Below, piece after piece: positions 51,574 through 60,832 of a stretch of DNA of 64,000 nucleotides (position 1 is its first letter; the number at the start of each line of letters is the position of its first letter). Source of the DNA: Bacteroidia bacterium (GTDB taxonomy: Bacteria > Bacteroidota > Bacteroidia > Palsa-965); the NCBI GenBank assembly GCA_025454955.1, contig JALONL010000011.1, positions 1 to 64,000 of the forward strand, read 5' to 3'. A program made the position numbers and the translations under genes. Below the pieces are notes generated by a model. That model had not been told where the DNA came from. It was given only the letters and a program-made list of their open reading frames with translations, and did no database searches.

Positions 51574-54003
51574 TTAATACAGCGAAGGCCATTTTGCCGG
51601 GTTGGCTTCGTGCATCATTTCATACACGGTTTCGTAAATGTCTTCGGCCGAGGGTTTGCTGAAATAATCGCCATCGGAGCCGTAAGCCGGACGATGTTCT
51701 TTGGCGGCAAGTGTGCGCGGATTGCTGTCGAGCCAGCGGAAACCGCCCTGCACTTCCATAATCTGCTGCATAATAAATGCGCTGGCTCCGCCGGGCACAT
51801 CTTCATCCACCACCAGCAGACGATTGGTTTTCTTTAACGACTGCACAATGTGGTGCTCAGTGTCGAACGGCAGCAGTGTTTGCACGTCTATCACTTCCAC
51901 GCTGATATCGGCTTCCTGCAACTGACGCGCGGCATCCATAGCCAGGCGCAGTGTGGGGCCGTAGCTTACCAGTGTTACATCGCTGCCTTCGCGCAGGGTT
52001 TCGGGACGGCCAAGCGGTACGCAAAATTCGCCCATGTTTTCGGGCATGCGTTCCTTGAGACGGTATGAGTTGAGCGGCTCCACCACAAGGCCCGGATCGT
52101 CGCCGCGAAGCAGTGTGTTGTAGAAACCTGCAGCCTGCGTCATGTTGCGCGGCACACATACATGCACACCACGCACAGCATGAATAATCATGCCCATAGG
52201 CGAGCCTGAGTGCCACACTCCTTCGAGGCGGTGGCCGCGTGTGCTTATGATTACCGGGGCTTTTTGTCCGCCCATCGTGCGCCATTGCACCGTGGCGAGA
52301 TCATCGCTTATGGCCTGCAGGGCATACAGCAGGTAATCGAGGTATTGAATTTCGGCAATGGGGCGCAGTCCGCGCATGGCCATGCCAATGGCCTGACCAA
52401 GAATGGTGGCCTCGCGAATGCCGGTATCAAACACGCGTATGGTGCCGTACTTTTTCTGCAGGCCTTCGAGGCTTTGGTTTACGCCGCCAATTCCGCCGGC
52501 ATCCTCGCCGAAGATGCATACTTCGGGATATTTATTCAGTATGGCATCGAAGTTATCGCGGAGAATTTCGTAGCCGTTAAGTTGTTTTTCTTCGCTGCCG
52601 TATGCCACCGCCACTGCATTTACTTTGGTGGCTGCCTGTGCGGTTTCGCTGGTAAGTGTGGAGCTGTAACGGTTGAAGTTTACTGCAGTTTGCTGCTTCA
52701 CCCAATCGGCAAGGCGTGTGCGCGAAGGAATGTTTTCGTGGCGCACATAGCGCAGGGCTGCGCGTGCGGCGGTGAAAATATCGCGGCGTATCGGGTCGGC
52801 GGTTTCGGCCAGTGTGGTGCGGAGTTTGGTAATGAATACGCCGTTTGCACTTTCGGCAGCCAGCGCATCGAGCAGGGCGAGTACTTCTTTTACTTCGGCG
52901 GTAATGGGCGTGGTAAAAGCATCCCAGGCCGCGCGGCGGGCATTTCGTACTTCGTCTTTGGCGTTTTTCTCAATGGCATCGAGCTCTTCGGCAGTGGCCA
53001 CGTTGTTGGTGGTAATCCAGTTGCGGAAACGGGTGATGCAGTCGAATTCTTTTTCCCACTGCAAACGCTCGGGTGTTTTGTAACGCTCGTGCGAACCCGA
53101 AGTAGAATGCCCCTGCGGCTGGCATACCTGCTCTACATGAACAAGCACAGGCACATGCTGCTCGCGGCAAACTTTGGCGGCTTTCTCGTAGGTTTCCACT
53201 AAGTGCGGATAATCCCAGCCGCGTGTTTTAAATATTTCAAAGCCTGCCATATCGGCCGTGCGCTGAAAACCAGCGAGGGCTTCGGAAATGCTTTCTTTGG
53301 TGGTCTGGTATTTTTTGGAAACCGAAATGCCGTAACCATCGTCCCACACCGATACCAGCATAGGAATTTGCTGCACTCCGGCCGCGTTCATGGCTTCCCA
53401 GAAATGTCCTTCGGAAGTGGAGGCATCGCCAATGGTGCCGAAAGCTATTTCGTTGCCTTTATCTGAAAAAATGCTGTATTGCGGAGTGTGCAGGAGTTCG
53501 TTGTGGCGATAGTGTTTCGAGGCCAGCGCAAGACCGGTGAGGCGAAGCATTTGTCCGGCAGTGGGCGAAATGTCTGACGAAGAATTTTTAATCTGCATCA
53601 GGTTTTTCCACGAACCATCAGCATTGAGGCTGCGTGTGGCGTAGTGGCCATTCATTTGACGTCCGGCCGATGAGGGTTCGGCTTCCACGTCGGTGTGTGC
53701 GTAAAGCTGGGCAAACCATTGCTGCACGTTGAGGTTGCCGGTGGCAAACATAAAGGTTTGATCGCGGTAGTAGCCCGAACGGAAATCGCCGTTGCGGAAT
53801 ACTTTGGCCATTGCAATCTGGGCGAGTTCTTTTCCATCGCCGAAGATGCCGAATTTGGCTTTACCGGTAAGTACTTCTTTTCGGCCGGTGAGACTGGTTT
53901 CCCTGCTTTCCACAGCTATGCGATAATCGTTGAGCACGATTTCTCTGAAATTCTTTTCGGCGGCAGAGAGGGTTACTGCCGGGCTTACGGCTGCGTTGCT
54001 CAT
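51574..54003 (-). CDS. 2-oxoacid dehydrogenase E1, fused alpha and beta subunits
   Basis: 809-residue thiamine-diphosphate enzyme, the E1 component that decarboxylates a 2-oxoacid, most likely branched-chain (2-oxoisovalerate type) or pyruvate. The alpha half (1-about 390) has the TPP motif region GDASTSEGHFWEAMNAAG and the histidine-containing HSTSGSHERYKTPE loop. The beta half (about 445-809) has FGEDAGGIGGVNQSLEGLQKKYG and VVDEDVPGGASAFI. Such fusions are common in Bacteroidota, where E2 and E3 genes are often elsewhere, as here. It is divergent from the WD40 gene. Confidence 0.92.
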   Translation of the reverse strand: MSNAAVSPAVTLSAAEKNFREIVLNDYRIAVESRETSLTGRKEVLTGKAKFGIFGDGKELAQIAMAKVFRNGDFRSGYYRDQTFMFATGNLNVQQWFAQLYAHTDVEAEPSSAGRQMNGHYATRSLNADGSWKNLMQIKNSSSDISPTAGQMLRLTGLALASKHYRHNELLHTPQYSIFSDKGNEIAFGTIGDASTSEGHFWEAMNAAGVQQIPMLVSVWDDGYGISVSKKYQTTKESISEALAGFQRTADMAGFEIFKTRGWDYPHLVETYEKAAKVCREQHVPVLVHVEQVCQPQGHSTSGSHERYKTPERLQWEKEFDCITRFRNWITTNNVATAEELDAIEKNAKDEVRNARRAAWDAFTTPITAEVKEVLALLDALAAESANGVFITKLRTTLAETADPIRRDIFTAARAALRYVRHENIPSRTRLADWVKQQTAVNFNRYSSTLTSETAQAATKVNAVAVAYGSEEKQLNGYEILRDNFDAILNKYPEVCIFGEDAGGIGGVNQSLEGLQKKYGTIRVFDTGIREATILGQAIGMAMRGLRPIAEIQYLDYLLYALQAISDDLATVQWRTMGGQKAPVIISTRGHRLEGVWHSGSPMGMIIHAVRGVHVCVPRNMTQAAGFYNTLLRGDDPGLVVEPLNSYRLKERMPENMGEFCVPLGRPETLREGSDVTLVSYGPTLRLAMDAARQLQEADISVEVIDVQTLLPFDTEHHIVQSLKKTNRLLVVDEDVPGGASAFIMQQIMEVQGGFRWLDSNPRTLAAKEHRPAYGSDGDYFSKPSAEDIYETVYEMMHEANPAKWPSLY

Positions 54004-54063
54004 AAAATGCGCAGTTTAATGTGAATGACTGAATTCTCTTCTGCGAATTTACGCAAAACCCGC

Positions 54064-54071
54064 CATCTTTG
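54064..54071 (+). promoter_or_regulatory. near-consensus -7 box for WD40 gene
   Basis: CATCTTTG (one mismatch), ending 4 nt before the ATG at 54076, in the 72-bp gap shared with the divergent dehydrogenase gene. Confidence 0.45.
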
Positions 54072-54075
54072 CAGT

Positions 54076-55026
54076 ATGAGTGAACCGGTCATTCGCAAAC
54101 GATATTCCCTTACAGGCCACAGCGGTGCAGTTTATGCACTTACTCAGGGTTTTACGCCCGGGCAGATACTCAGCGGCAGCAGCGACAGGTTTATTGCTTC
54201 GTGGAACATGGAAACCGGTGCACAGGACGGATTTACGGCCCAACTGCCTGCCCCGGTGTATAGTTTGCTGAATTTGCGCGAAAAGCAATTATTGCTGGCC
54301 GGCACCGGCGCAGGCAGCGTACATTTCATTGATACCGAAAAACGAAGCGAGATTAAAATTCTCCAACTGCACACCGCTGCCGTGTTCGATTTGCTGGCGG
54401 CTCCTGCGCACGGCCTGTTCTTTTCGGCTGGCGGCGACGGGCAGCTTGCCGTGGGCGATGTGGATACGCTGGAGTTGTTGAAAATACGCAAGCTCTGCAC
54501 CGGCAAAGTGCGCGGACTGGCACTGCATCCGCAGGGCAATTTACTCGCCGTGGCTTCGGGCGATGGCAATGTGCGCATTTTCGAATTGCCTGCCGTAACC
54601 GAAATTGCCTGCTTTGCCGCACACGCCCAATCGGCCAACTGTGTAAGCTGGGCTCCCGACGGCTCTTTCCTGCTCTCGGGCGGTAAAGACGCACACCTCA
54701 ATGTGTGGAACGAAAATTTCGAACGCATTGAGTCGATACCGGCACACAATTATGCCATTTACAGCATTGCCTGGTCGCCCGATGGAAATTATTTCGCCAC
54801 CGGCAGCCGCGATAAAACCGTGAAAATCTGGGATCCCGCCACACGCAATATTATTGTGCGCCTGAACCGCGAACGATTTAACGGCCACCACAATTCGGTA
54901 AACCGTTTGTTGTGGACAGATTATCACGACCTGCTTATTTCTACCGGCGATGATCGTGCATTGCTGGCGTGGGAAATACATGATGAGGGGAGGAATGTAT
55001 TGAAGGCGCTGGGGCTTCGAAAGTAA
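54076..55026 (+). CDS. WD40-repeat beta-propeller protein
   Basis: 316-residue cytoplasmic protein made of about seven WD40 repeats, seen as GH...(W/L)D pairs: LTGHSGAVYAL...SGSSDRFIASW, ...LLSGGKDAHLNVW, ...FATGSRDKTVKIW and GHHNSVNRLLW...STGDDRALLAW. WD40 rings serve as protein-binding platforms; no catalytic domain is attached. The start at 54076 fits the first repeat and the -7 box. I recall similar single-domain WD40 genes in Bacteroidota, but the partner is unknown. Confidence 0.88.
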   Translation: MSEPVIRKRYSLTGHSGAVYALTQGFTPGQILSGSSDRFIASWNMETGAQDGFTAQLPAPVYSLLNLREKQLLLAGTGAGSVHFIDTEKRSEIKILQLHTAAVFDLLAAPAHGLFFSAGGDGQLAVGDVDTLELLKIRKLCTGKVRGLALHPQGNLLAVASGDGNVRIFELPAVTEIACFAAHAQSANCVSWAPDGSFLLSGGKDAHLNVWNENFERIESIPAHNYAIYSIAWSPDGNYFATGSRDKTVKIWDPATRNIIVRLNRERFNGHHNSVNRLLWTDYHDLLISTGDDRALLAWEIHDEGRNVLKALGLRK

Positions 55027-55149
55027 CCGATATTTGAATTTTCAATTTTAGAATAAAATAAATAATTTATTACACAATTATTTATCCATTTATACAAAAT
55101 ATTTTTATTTCAAATAATTCCGGCATTTGTATGCATATATTCATTGCGT

Positions 55150-56325
55150 ATGAAAGCACAAAAAACACTTCCAGCCTACAGCCGAAAGAGTAAATCTGTA
55201 AGCTCTACACAGAAGAAGTCTGTAACAATCAGGCAGAGTAAACCTCAGGTGATAAAGCCAAAAATTGTTGCAAGCGAAAGTAAGGGAAACAGCCGCTTAT
55301 ATAATTCAGTAAAGAAACTCGTGCTGGAGAGTAAGGCTTCGGTAGCTGTTACAATAAACCAGCAGTTAACCATGCTTTACTGGAATATTGGAACTATGAT
55401 TAAATCTGATATCCTGAAGAAAAAACGGGCAAACTATGGAGAGCAGGTTATCTCAAATTTATCTGTGAGGATGACGCGTGAATTCGGGAAGGGCTGGAGT
55501 AAATCTCAACTTTGGAATTGTCTCGACAGTGTCGAGACTTTTCCATCAAAACGAATTATCTCGACACTGTCGAGAGAATTGAGTTGGTCGCATTTAAGGG
55601 AGTTGTTTTATATAAAAGATGCGGTTCAAAGAGAGTTTTATCTTCAAATGTGCCGAAGAGAAAGATGGAGTGTAAGGCAGTTGCGTGAGCGCATAGATAC
55701 CATGCTTTTCGAAAGAACTGCATTATCAAAGAAGCCTGTAAAGGTAATTAAGGAAGAATTGAAACTATTGAATTCAAACAAAGCAGCTTCTCCTGATGCG
55801 TTTTTCCGGGATCCTTACCTGCTTGACTTTTTAGGGTTGAAGGATGTTTTCAGTGAAAAAGATCTGGAGACATCTATAATTATACAGTTGCAGCAGTTTA
55901 TAACCGAAGTAGGTAATGATTTTGCATTTCTGGCACGTCAGAAAAAAATACAGATTGACGGAGAAGAGTATTACATCGATCTGTTATTTTATCATCGGCA
56001 ATTACAGCGGTTGGTGGTTATTGATTTGAAACTGGGAAAGTTCAGGGCGGGTTATAAAGCACAAATGGAATTATATCTAAACTGGCTCAATAAACATGAA
56101 CGCAAAATAAATGAAGCGGAGCCAATTGGTTTAATTCTTTGTGCCGATAAATCTCAGGAACATATTGAGTTGCTGGAATTGAACAAAGGGAATATACGTG
56201 TGGCTCAATACTACACGGCATTTCCAAACAAAACACTTTTGAAGCGAAAATTACAGCAGGCAATCAAAACGGCAAAAACCAAAACCGAAATGAAATTACC
56301 TGCAGGTTCGCGCGGGAAAAAATAA
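55150..56325 (+). CDS. DUF1016 (YhcG) PDDEXK-type nuclease
   Basis: 391-residue protein of the DUF1016/YhcG family. Residues 1-40 form a basic, disordered tail. The N-terminal DUF1016 domain (LYWNIGTMIKSDILKKKRANYGEQ, ELSWSHLRELFYIKD) is followed by the C-terminal PDDEXK nuclease-like domain with YYIDLLFYHRQLQRLVVIDLKLG and MELYLNWLNKHE. Members are often found near restriction systems or mobile DNA. This gene and its leader are clearly more AT-rich than the neighbours, suggesting transfer. No restriction genes are adjacent. Two inverted CTCGACA(G/C)TGTCGAG copies lie inside the gene. Confidence 0.88.
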   Translation: MKAQKTLPAYSRKSKSVSSTQKKSVTIRQSKPQVIKPKIVASESKGNSRLYNSVKKLVLESKASVAVTINQQLTMLYWNIGTMIKSDILKKKRANYGEQVISNLSVRMTREFGKGWSKSQLWNCLDSVETFPSKRIISTLSRELSWSHLRELFYIKDAVQREFYLQMCRRERWSVRQLRERIDTMLFERTALSKKPVKVIKEELKLLNSNKAASPDAFFRDPYLLDFLGLKDVFSEKDLETSIIIQLQQFITEVGNDFAFLARQKKIQIDGEEYYIDLLFYHRQLQRLVVIDLKLGKFRAGYKAQMELYLNWLNKHERKINEAEPIGLILCADKSQEHIELLELNKGNIRVAQYYTAFPNKTLLKRKLQQAIKTAKTKTEMKLPAGSRGKK

Positions 56326-56331
56326 TTTCAC

Positions 56332-57099
56332 TTACTTCTTCTTCTCCTTCGCCACATGTTCCCAGGTGCGCATACCTTCGTTGGCCTTGAAATGACAGGT
56401 ACTTATTCCTGTGCGATATTCCACCGTGGCCGAGGGATAACGAAAACGGTAAATATTGTACATGATACCCGCCGTGGGCATTTTTTCCCTGATGATAAAC
56501 TGCGGAATACCGTTTACCGGATCGACAGCATTTACACCGTGGCGGATAATTTTTGAGGTGACCAGCCTTTTACCGTCGGCCGAAAACCACCAGTTGCATT
56601 CATCGTCGTACTCGATGCGGGAGGCCGAAGACATTACCGTGAATGCATTTACGGTAATGCTGAGGTCAGCATTGACGTGTACGTAAAACTGTTTAGCTTC
56701 TGGCCGGTTGTATTTGAGGCTGAGTTTATGTGCCTGCCAGAGTGCGCGGGCCATTGCATCGCATTGGGTGGTATCGCCGGGTTTTGACTGTTTTTCTACT
56801 TTTCCTTTTTCGGATATTGTGTAGCGTACCTGTTTAAAAAGTCCGTTCGAATCGAGTTGCCCGGCATACACCTGCCAGCCGGTGTTTTTGGTGTTCTGTA
56901 TGCAGATGAGTGTTTGCTGAACTGTAGCCTCATCGGCCTGTTGCACAAGCTGGCGGGCGGTGTCGCATTCGAGCATCCAGTTTACTTCGCGTTCGGTTTG
57001 CTGAAATGCTTTTATGTCGAAGCCGGGCGGAAGGCCAAACTGCGCATTTACTGCATGTACAGCTAGGAAGGTAAAAAGGATGAGTATGAGTTTTTTCAT
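56332..57099 (-). CDS. exported protein of unknown function
   Basis: 255-residue protein with a signal peptide (MKKLILILFTFLAVHAVNAQ). The rest is a mixed alpha/beta domain with FYVHVNADLSITVNAFTVMSS, DDECNWWFSADGKRLV and FIIREKMPTAGIMYNIYRF, and two Cys (CDTARQL, TLICIQN) that may pair. No family recognised. The ATG at 57099 is used over a TTG two codons upstream. Convergent with the DUF1016 gene, leaving 6 bp between stops. Confidence 0.7.
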   Translation of the reverse strand: MKKLILILFTFLAVHAVNAQFGLPPGFDIKAFQQTEREVNWMLECDTARQLVQQADEATVQQTLICIQNTKNTGWQVYAGQLDSNGLFKQVRYTISEKGKVEKQSKPGDTTQCDAMARALWQAHKLSLKYNRPEAKQFYVHVNADLSITVNAFTVMSSASRIEYDDECNWWFSADGKRLVTSKIIRHGVNAVDPVNGIPQFIIREKMPTAGIMYNIYRFRYPSATVEYRTGISTCHFKANEGMRTWEHVAKEKKK

Positions 57100-57185
57100 C
57101 GGCAATCAGGCAGGGCAAGTATTGTGCCAGCACGCACACAAAGTTAAAAATGCCTGAAAACCATGCAAATTGCTTTGCAAAATAG

Positions 57186-58976
57186 CTATTCCTTAATGAA
57201 ACGCGAGGGCTTTAAGCGCCAGCCGTTTTCGCCCTCCACCGACACAAAATAGGTGCCCGGCGAAAAATCACTCACATCGAGCACCAGCACGTTTTCGCCC
57301 TCCTGAAACAGGCGGTAGTGGGTGTGCAGTATTCTTCCCGTATAATCTGAAACAGTGACTACACCATTATTTTCATGCGCGCTGTATAATTGCAACACCA
57401 CACTTTGCTGTGCGGGATTGGGAAACACGGCCGGCTGCTGCGCATGGCTGTTGCAGTGATTACGGTTAAGTCCGCGCACAGGGAATACTTCGGTTTGTCC
57501 GTTATAATCGGTTTGGCGAAGTCTGTAATACACTACCGGCAACAGTTCTTCGGTATCAGAAAACGCATAACGAACGGGCTGCGAAGTAGTGCCCGAACCT
57601 TCTATGCGGGCCACTGGGTAAAAATTAAAACCATCGTTTGACCGCTCCACGGTAAAGAAATGATTGTTGGTTTCGGAAGCAGTTTCCCATTGCAGGTTTG
57701 CGCCGCCATTATCGCCACAGCTCACCGAAAAGTAATTAAGTTCCACAGGCAATACCTGATTGACAAGGCAACAGTTACCGCCCGCACTCATCAGATAAGT
57801 TCCCGACCAGCAGCCGTATTGCGTATAATGGTAACGCATGGTGCCGCCAAACTGAGTGAGGAAATAATGCGCAATCTGCCCCGCAGTATTGCACCCGCCC
57901 TGGTTTCCTGTGCCGCAACTGTAGCCGCACACCATGTTGGAATTGCCGTTCGGATCAGACATGGTGGCCGCGGGATAAAAAGTTACAGAAGTGGTGGCCG
58001 AAGGCGCTCCGTTTATGGAGGTGCTTATGACTCCGCTACAGTGGGCATTGCCTGCGTTGTAACCTACATAGCGCACTTCGGTTACATTGGCCGCAAAGGT
58101 GCCGCTTATGTTTATGGTAACGCCCTCGTAGGTGCAAACACCTATTTTAATATTGGCCACATTCTGATCTATGTTGATGTTTAAAATTCCTCCGTCGTAA
58201 TTGGAGTAAATAAGCACATTACCGGCCGGATCGCAGGCGTTGACTGCAAGGGGCGGTGTCCAGATAAACGTTCGTCCCGAAGGCGGCAGGGCGGTGGCGC
58301 GGCTTAGAACAGTATGCGTATTGAGCGTACCCGCAGTAGTGGTTCCGGCCCACGATGATGCGGTGGTTTTGCGGCGGTTGTTGAAATCAGTATTGGCTGC
58401 ACCCCTGAGACCGATTTCCGATACAATGGTGTTTGTGGCATTGGTGGCCCCGCAGGCTCCGTAGCGTACCTGAACAATATTGGAAGTTTCGAGCAGCCTG
58501 ATCTGAAAATTCCAGTCGGCACCCGAATTGTTATCGGCCACACGGCGGCAGTTGCTCCATTGTATCACAAACACACGGTTTGGCGAAGTGCCGGTAGTGG
58601 TGTATTGCACGGTAGAACTATTGCTGATAAGGTCGATTCCCATAGCCGAAACTGCACCGGCATAACCCGTGGCCGAAGAAATGGGAGTGGTGGCTGTGGC
58701 TGTTGAAGCGGTGGAGCCAAATGTGATATATCCGTTTCCGTTTACACTGCAGGAAGTATAACCCACACTGTTGAATGTAAATGTAAACGGAATGGTTACT
58801 GTTACCGGAGCCGGATCGTTCCAGCCCGAAGCATGTATTACAGTTCCTGTAATTGCAGTGTAGGTACCTGCATTTTCGGAAAACGAATAAAGGCTTACCT
58901 GCGCTGTAAGTGGCAAACAGATACTCTGCATCAGCAGAATGACTGAAATCAGGAAAAACTTTTTTCTGGGATCCAT
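57186..58976 (-). CDS. secreted T9SS-sorted adhesin-like protein
   Basis: 596-residue surface protein: signal peptide (MDPRKKFFLISVILLMQSICLPLTAQ), an N-terminal beta domain rich in Thr, Ser and Asn (GNGYITFGSTASTATA), a Cys-rich middle (GYSCGTGNQGGCNTAGQ, QYGCWSGTY), a fibronectin-like PVELNYFSVSC...NNHFFTVERSNDG segment, and a T9SS type A C-terminal domain (VFPNPAQQSVVLQL). The combination is that of adhesins with a T9SS anchor in gliding bacteria. No enzyme motif seen. Confidence 0.85.
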   Translation of the reverse strand: MDPRKKFFLISVILLMQSICLPLTAQVSLYSFSENAGTYTAITGTVIHASGWNDPAPVTVTIPFTFTFNSVGYTSCSVNGNGYITFGSTASTATATTPISSATGYAGAVSAMGIDLISNSSTVQYTTTGTSPNRVFVIQWSNCRRVADNNSGADWNFQIRLLETSNIVQVRYGACGATNATNTIVSEIGLRGAANTDFNNRRKTTASSWAGTTTAGTLNTHTVLSRATALPPSGRTFIWTPPLAVNACDPAGNVLIYSNYDGGILNINIDQNVANIKIGVCTYEGVTINISGTFAANVTEVRYVGYNAGNAHCSGVISTSINGAPSATTSVTFYPAATMSDPNGNSNMVCGYSCGTGNQGGCNTAGQIAHYFLTQFGGTMRYHYTQYGCWSGTYLMSAGGNCCLVNQVLPVELNYFSVSCGDNGGANLQWETASETNNHFFTVERSNDGFNFYPVARIEGSGTTSQPVRYAFSDTEELLPVVYYRLRQTDYNGQTEVFPVRGLNRNHCNSHAQQPAVFPNPAQQSVVLQLYSAHENNGVVTVSDYTGRILHTHYRLFQEGENVLVLDVSDFSPGTYFVSVEGENGWRLKPSRFIKE

Positions 58977-59175
58977 TCCTAAATATAACCCGGAATGAGT
59001 GTTATATTCAAAAAAATACGTCCGTATTATTCTATTTGTAAAATAGTGATTTTAATCTGATAATCGTCTAAAACTATTATATTTAAAGGGTTTCATCAAT
59101 AATAAAACCCAATATTATTCGATTCGAAACGCTAAAATCCTATTCGTTTAATAGGGTTTATCGGTTTCGTAATAA

Positions 59176-59808
59176 TCATCCCTGAATTTTATTGGAATTC
59201 ACCATACACTTGGGCACGTTCCATTTCCCTTTATATTCTTCAACCGAAATAATTTTCCCCTCACAGGTAAGGAAATTTCCGGCAGTATCTTTTTTAAGTA
59301 TGCGCAACTGACCGGTTTTAATGGCGTTGAGTATGCGCTGGATTAACGTAATGCGGTTTGGCGACTGATCGGATTTATAGGCCAGCCCGATGGCAATTCC
59401 GGTGCTGTTGTTGAACAGGTCCATCACAGAGGCCATCGAATCGGGTTGGGCACCGTCTTCGTAGCGGCCGCGTTTAAACTGTTTGTAGTTTGTTTTTTCG
59501 TGGGCGCGACCGGCCTGCTCGGCTTTGGCGGGGGTAATTTGCTGCACGCACAGTGCCATCCAGTAGGCGTGGCGGAAGGCATCGAGACGGCCGCCGTTTC
59601 CGTCGGCCAGGGTGCCTGCATTTTGAAGCGAGTCGGTTACGGCGCGGGCGCGTTGGGCACAGGCAAAAACAATGCGCCCGGCTTTGGGATGACACATTGC
59701 CCAGCAAAGTTCGGGGCCGCCTGCTCCGCCGAAACTGCGTACAGGCTGTGCATCTGCATTAATTGACACGCCAATGAGGCTGAGCAGAATGAGCAAACAT
59801 TTTTTCAT
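59176..59808 (-). CDS. exported protein, DUF6973-like
   Basis: 210 residues with a signal peptide (MKKCLLILLSLIGVSINADAQ). The core RLDAFRHAYWMALC, then AHE, and MDLFNNSTGIAIGL, matches the NAFRHAxWN...AHE...MDLxNNxxG pattern of the DUF6973 family, which keeps His and Glu/Asp residues suggestive of a metal or lytic active site, though activity is unproven. It is divergent from the AlkB-like gene with only 24 bp between the starts. The 199-bp gap beyond its stop (58977-59175) is AT-rich with no feature seen. Confidence 0.65.
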   Translation of the reverse strand: MKKCLLILLSLIGVSINADAQPVRSFGGAGGPELCWAMCHPKAGRIVFACAQRARAVTDSLQNAGTLADGNGGRLDAFRHAYWMALCVQQITPAKAEQAGRAHEKTNYKQFKRGRYEDGAQPDSMASVMDLFNNSTGIAIGLAYKSDQSPNRITLIQRILNAIKTGQLRILKKDTAGNFLTCEGKIISVEEYKGKWNVPKCMVNSNKIQG

Positions 59809-59832
59809 ATCAGACGTTATGAAGGTAGCAAA

Positions 59833-60432
59833 ATGTTTGACGAACCTGCCGCACTGCATCTGCCCGATGCACACGTAATTTATACTCCGCACTGGATTTC
59901 ACCGCAGGATGCTGCGGCATTGTCAGGCACACTTCGCCGCACACTTCACTGGCAGCAGCAGCCTGTGCGTATTTTCGGCAAATTAGTCATGCAACCCCGC
60001 CTCACAGCCTGGTATGGCGATGCGGGCGCCGCATACACGTACAGCGGACTACGTCACGAACCTTTGCCCTTCACGCCCGAACTTCAGCAACTTCGTCTGC
60101 GCCTCGAAAGCCACACCGGCCAACGCTTCAACAGCGTGCTCTGCAACCTCTACCGAAACGGCACCGACAGCATGGGCTGGCACAGCGACAACGAACCCGA
60201 ACTCGGCCCCGATCCGGTAATTGCCTCCATAAGCCTCGGCCAGACCCGCCGCTTCGTCCTTCGCCACAAAAACAATCATTCACTCAAACACACCCTGCCG
60301 CTCGAAACCGGCAGTTTGCTCCTCATGCACGGCCTTACACAACAGCACTGGCAACATGGTTTACCCCGCAGCCTGACGGCCAATGGTGAACGTATTAACC
60401 TGACTTTCCGACTGATACACACAATAACTTGA
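59833..60432 (+). CDS. alkB: AlkB-like 2-oxoglutarate/Fe(II) dioxygenase
   Basis: 199-residue DNA or RNA dealkylation enzyme, which oxidises methyl adducts on bases using 2-oxoglutarate. Iron ligands are visible as His117-x-Asp119 (WHSDNE) and His175 (HGLPRSL), with Arg187 (RINLTF) for 2-oxoglutarate. The substrate-side phrase NSVLCNLYRNGTDSMGWH matches the AlkB2/3-like branch common in bacteria. The start at 59833 is the first ATG. It is divergent from the DUF6973-like gene. Confidence 0.92.
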   Translation: MFDEPAALHLPDAHVIYTPHWISPQDAAALSGTLRRTLHWQQQPVRIFGKLVMQPRLTAWYGDAGAAYTYSGLRHEPLPFTPELQQLRLRLESHTGQRFNSVLCNLYRNGTDSMGWHSDNEPELGPDPVIASISLGQTRRFVLRHKNNHSLKHTLPLETGSLLLMHGLTQQHWQHGLPRSLTANGERINLTFRLIHTIT

Positions 60433-60528
60433 CAACGCCTTTCGTTTGTCGTATATTATCATATAAATATTGGCACACATTCTGCAAGGATAACTTTATT
60501 ACGATGAATTTTTGTAAACCCTTTTACT

Positions 60529-60762
60529 ATGGACACGCCACAAATTCCCGCCATTGCGGAGCGTATCAGTAACAGTATCCGTTCGAGCATTACACTTTTG
60601 CAACTCGAAACCACCGAACGCCTGCTCGCCTTATTTTGCGCACAGCAAACCGCCTATCCCGAGCTCAACGAAAAACTCCGCGCCGAGTTTGCCCGCAAAG
60701 CCGAAAACTTACACTATTTCGAATGGAAGCGTTTCCGCGAGTTAGGCGCTGATGCTGCATAA
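60529..60762 (+). CDS. small helical protein of unknown function
   Basis: 77-residue soluble protein, nearly all alpha-helix by composition (ITLLQLETTERLLALFCAQQ, LNEKLRAEFARKAENLHYFEWKRF). It has a -7-like TAACTTTA about 30 nt upstream and a shared terminator downstream, so it appears to be a real stand-alone gene. No family recognised. Confidence 0.6.
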   Translation: MDTPQIPAIAERISNSIRSSITLLQLETTERLLALFCAQQTAYPELNEKLRAEFARKAENLHYFEWKRFRELGADAA

Positions 60763-60784
60763 ACACACTTCATAAAAAATACGA

Positions 60785-60823
60785 ACGGCCGGCATTCTGC
60801 AACGAAAGCCGGCCGTAAGCTTT
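60785..60823. terminator. bidirectional terminator
   Basis: Stem acggccggc (60785-60793) with gccggccgt (60808-60816), then AAGCTTTT on the plus strand; lies between convergent genes. Confidence 0.75.
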
Positions 60824-60832
60824 TCAGCACAA

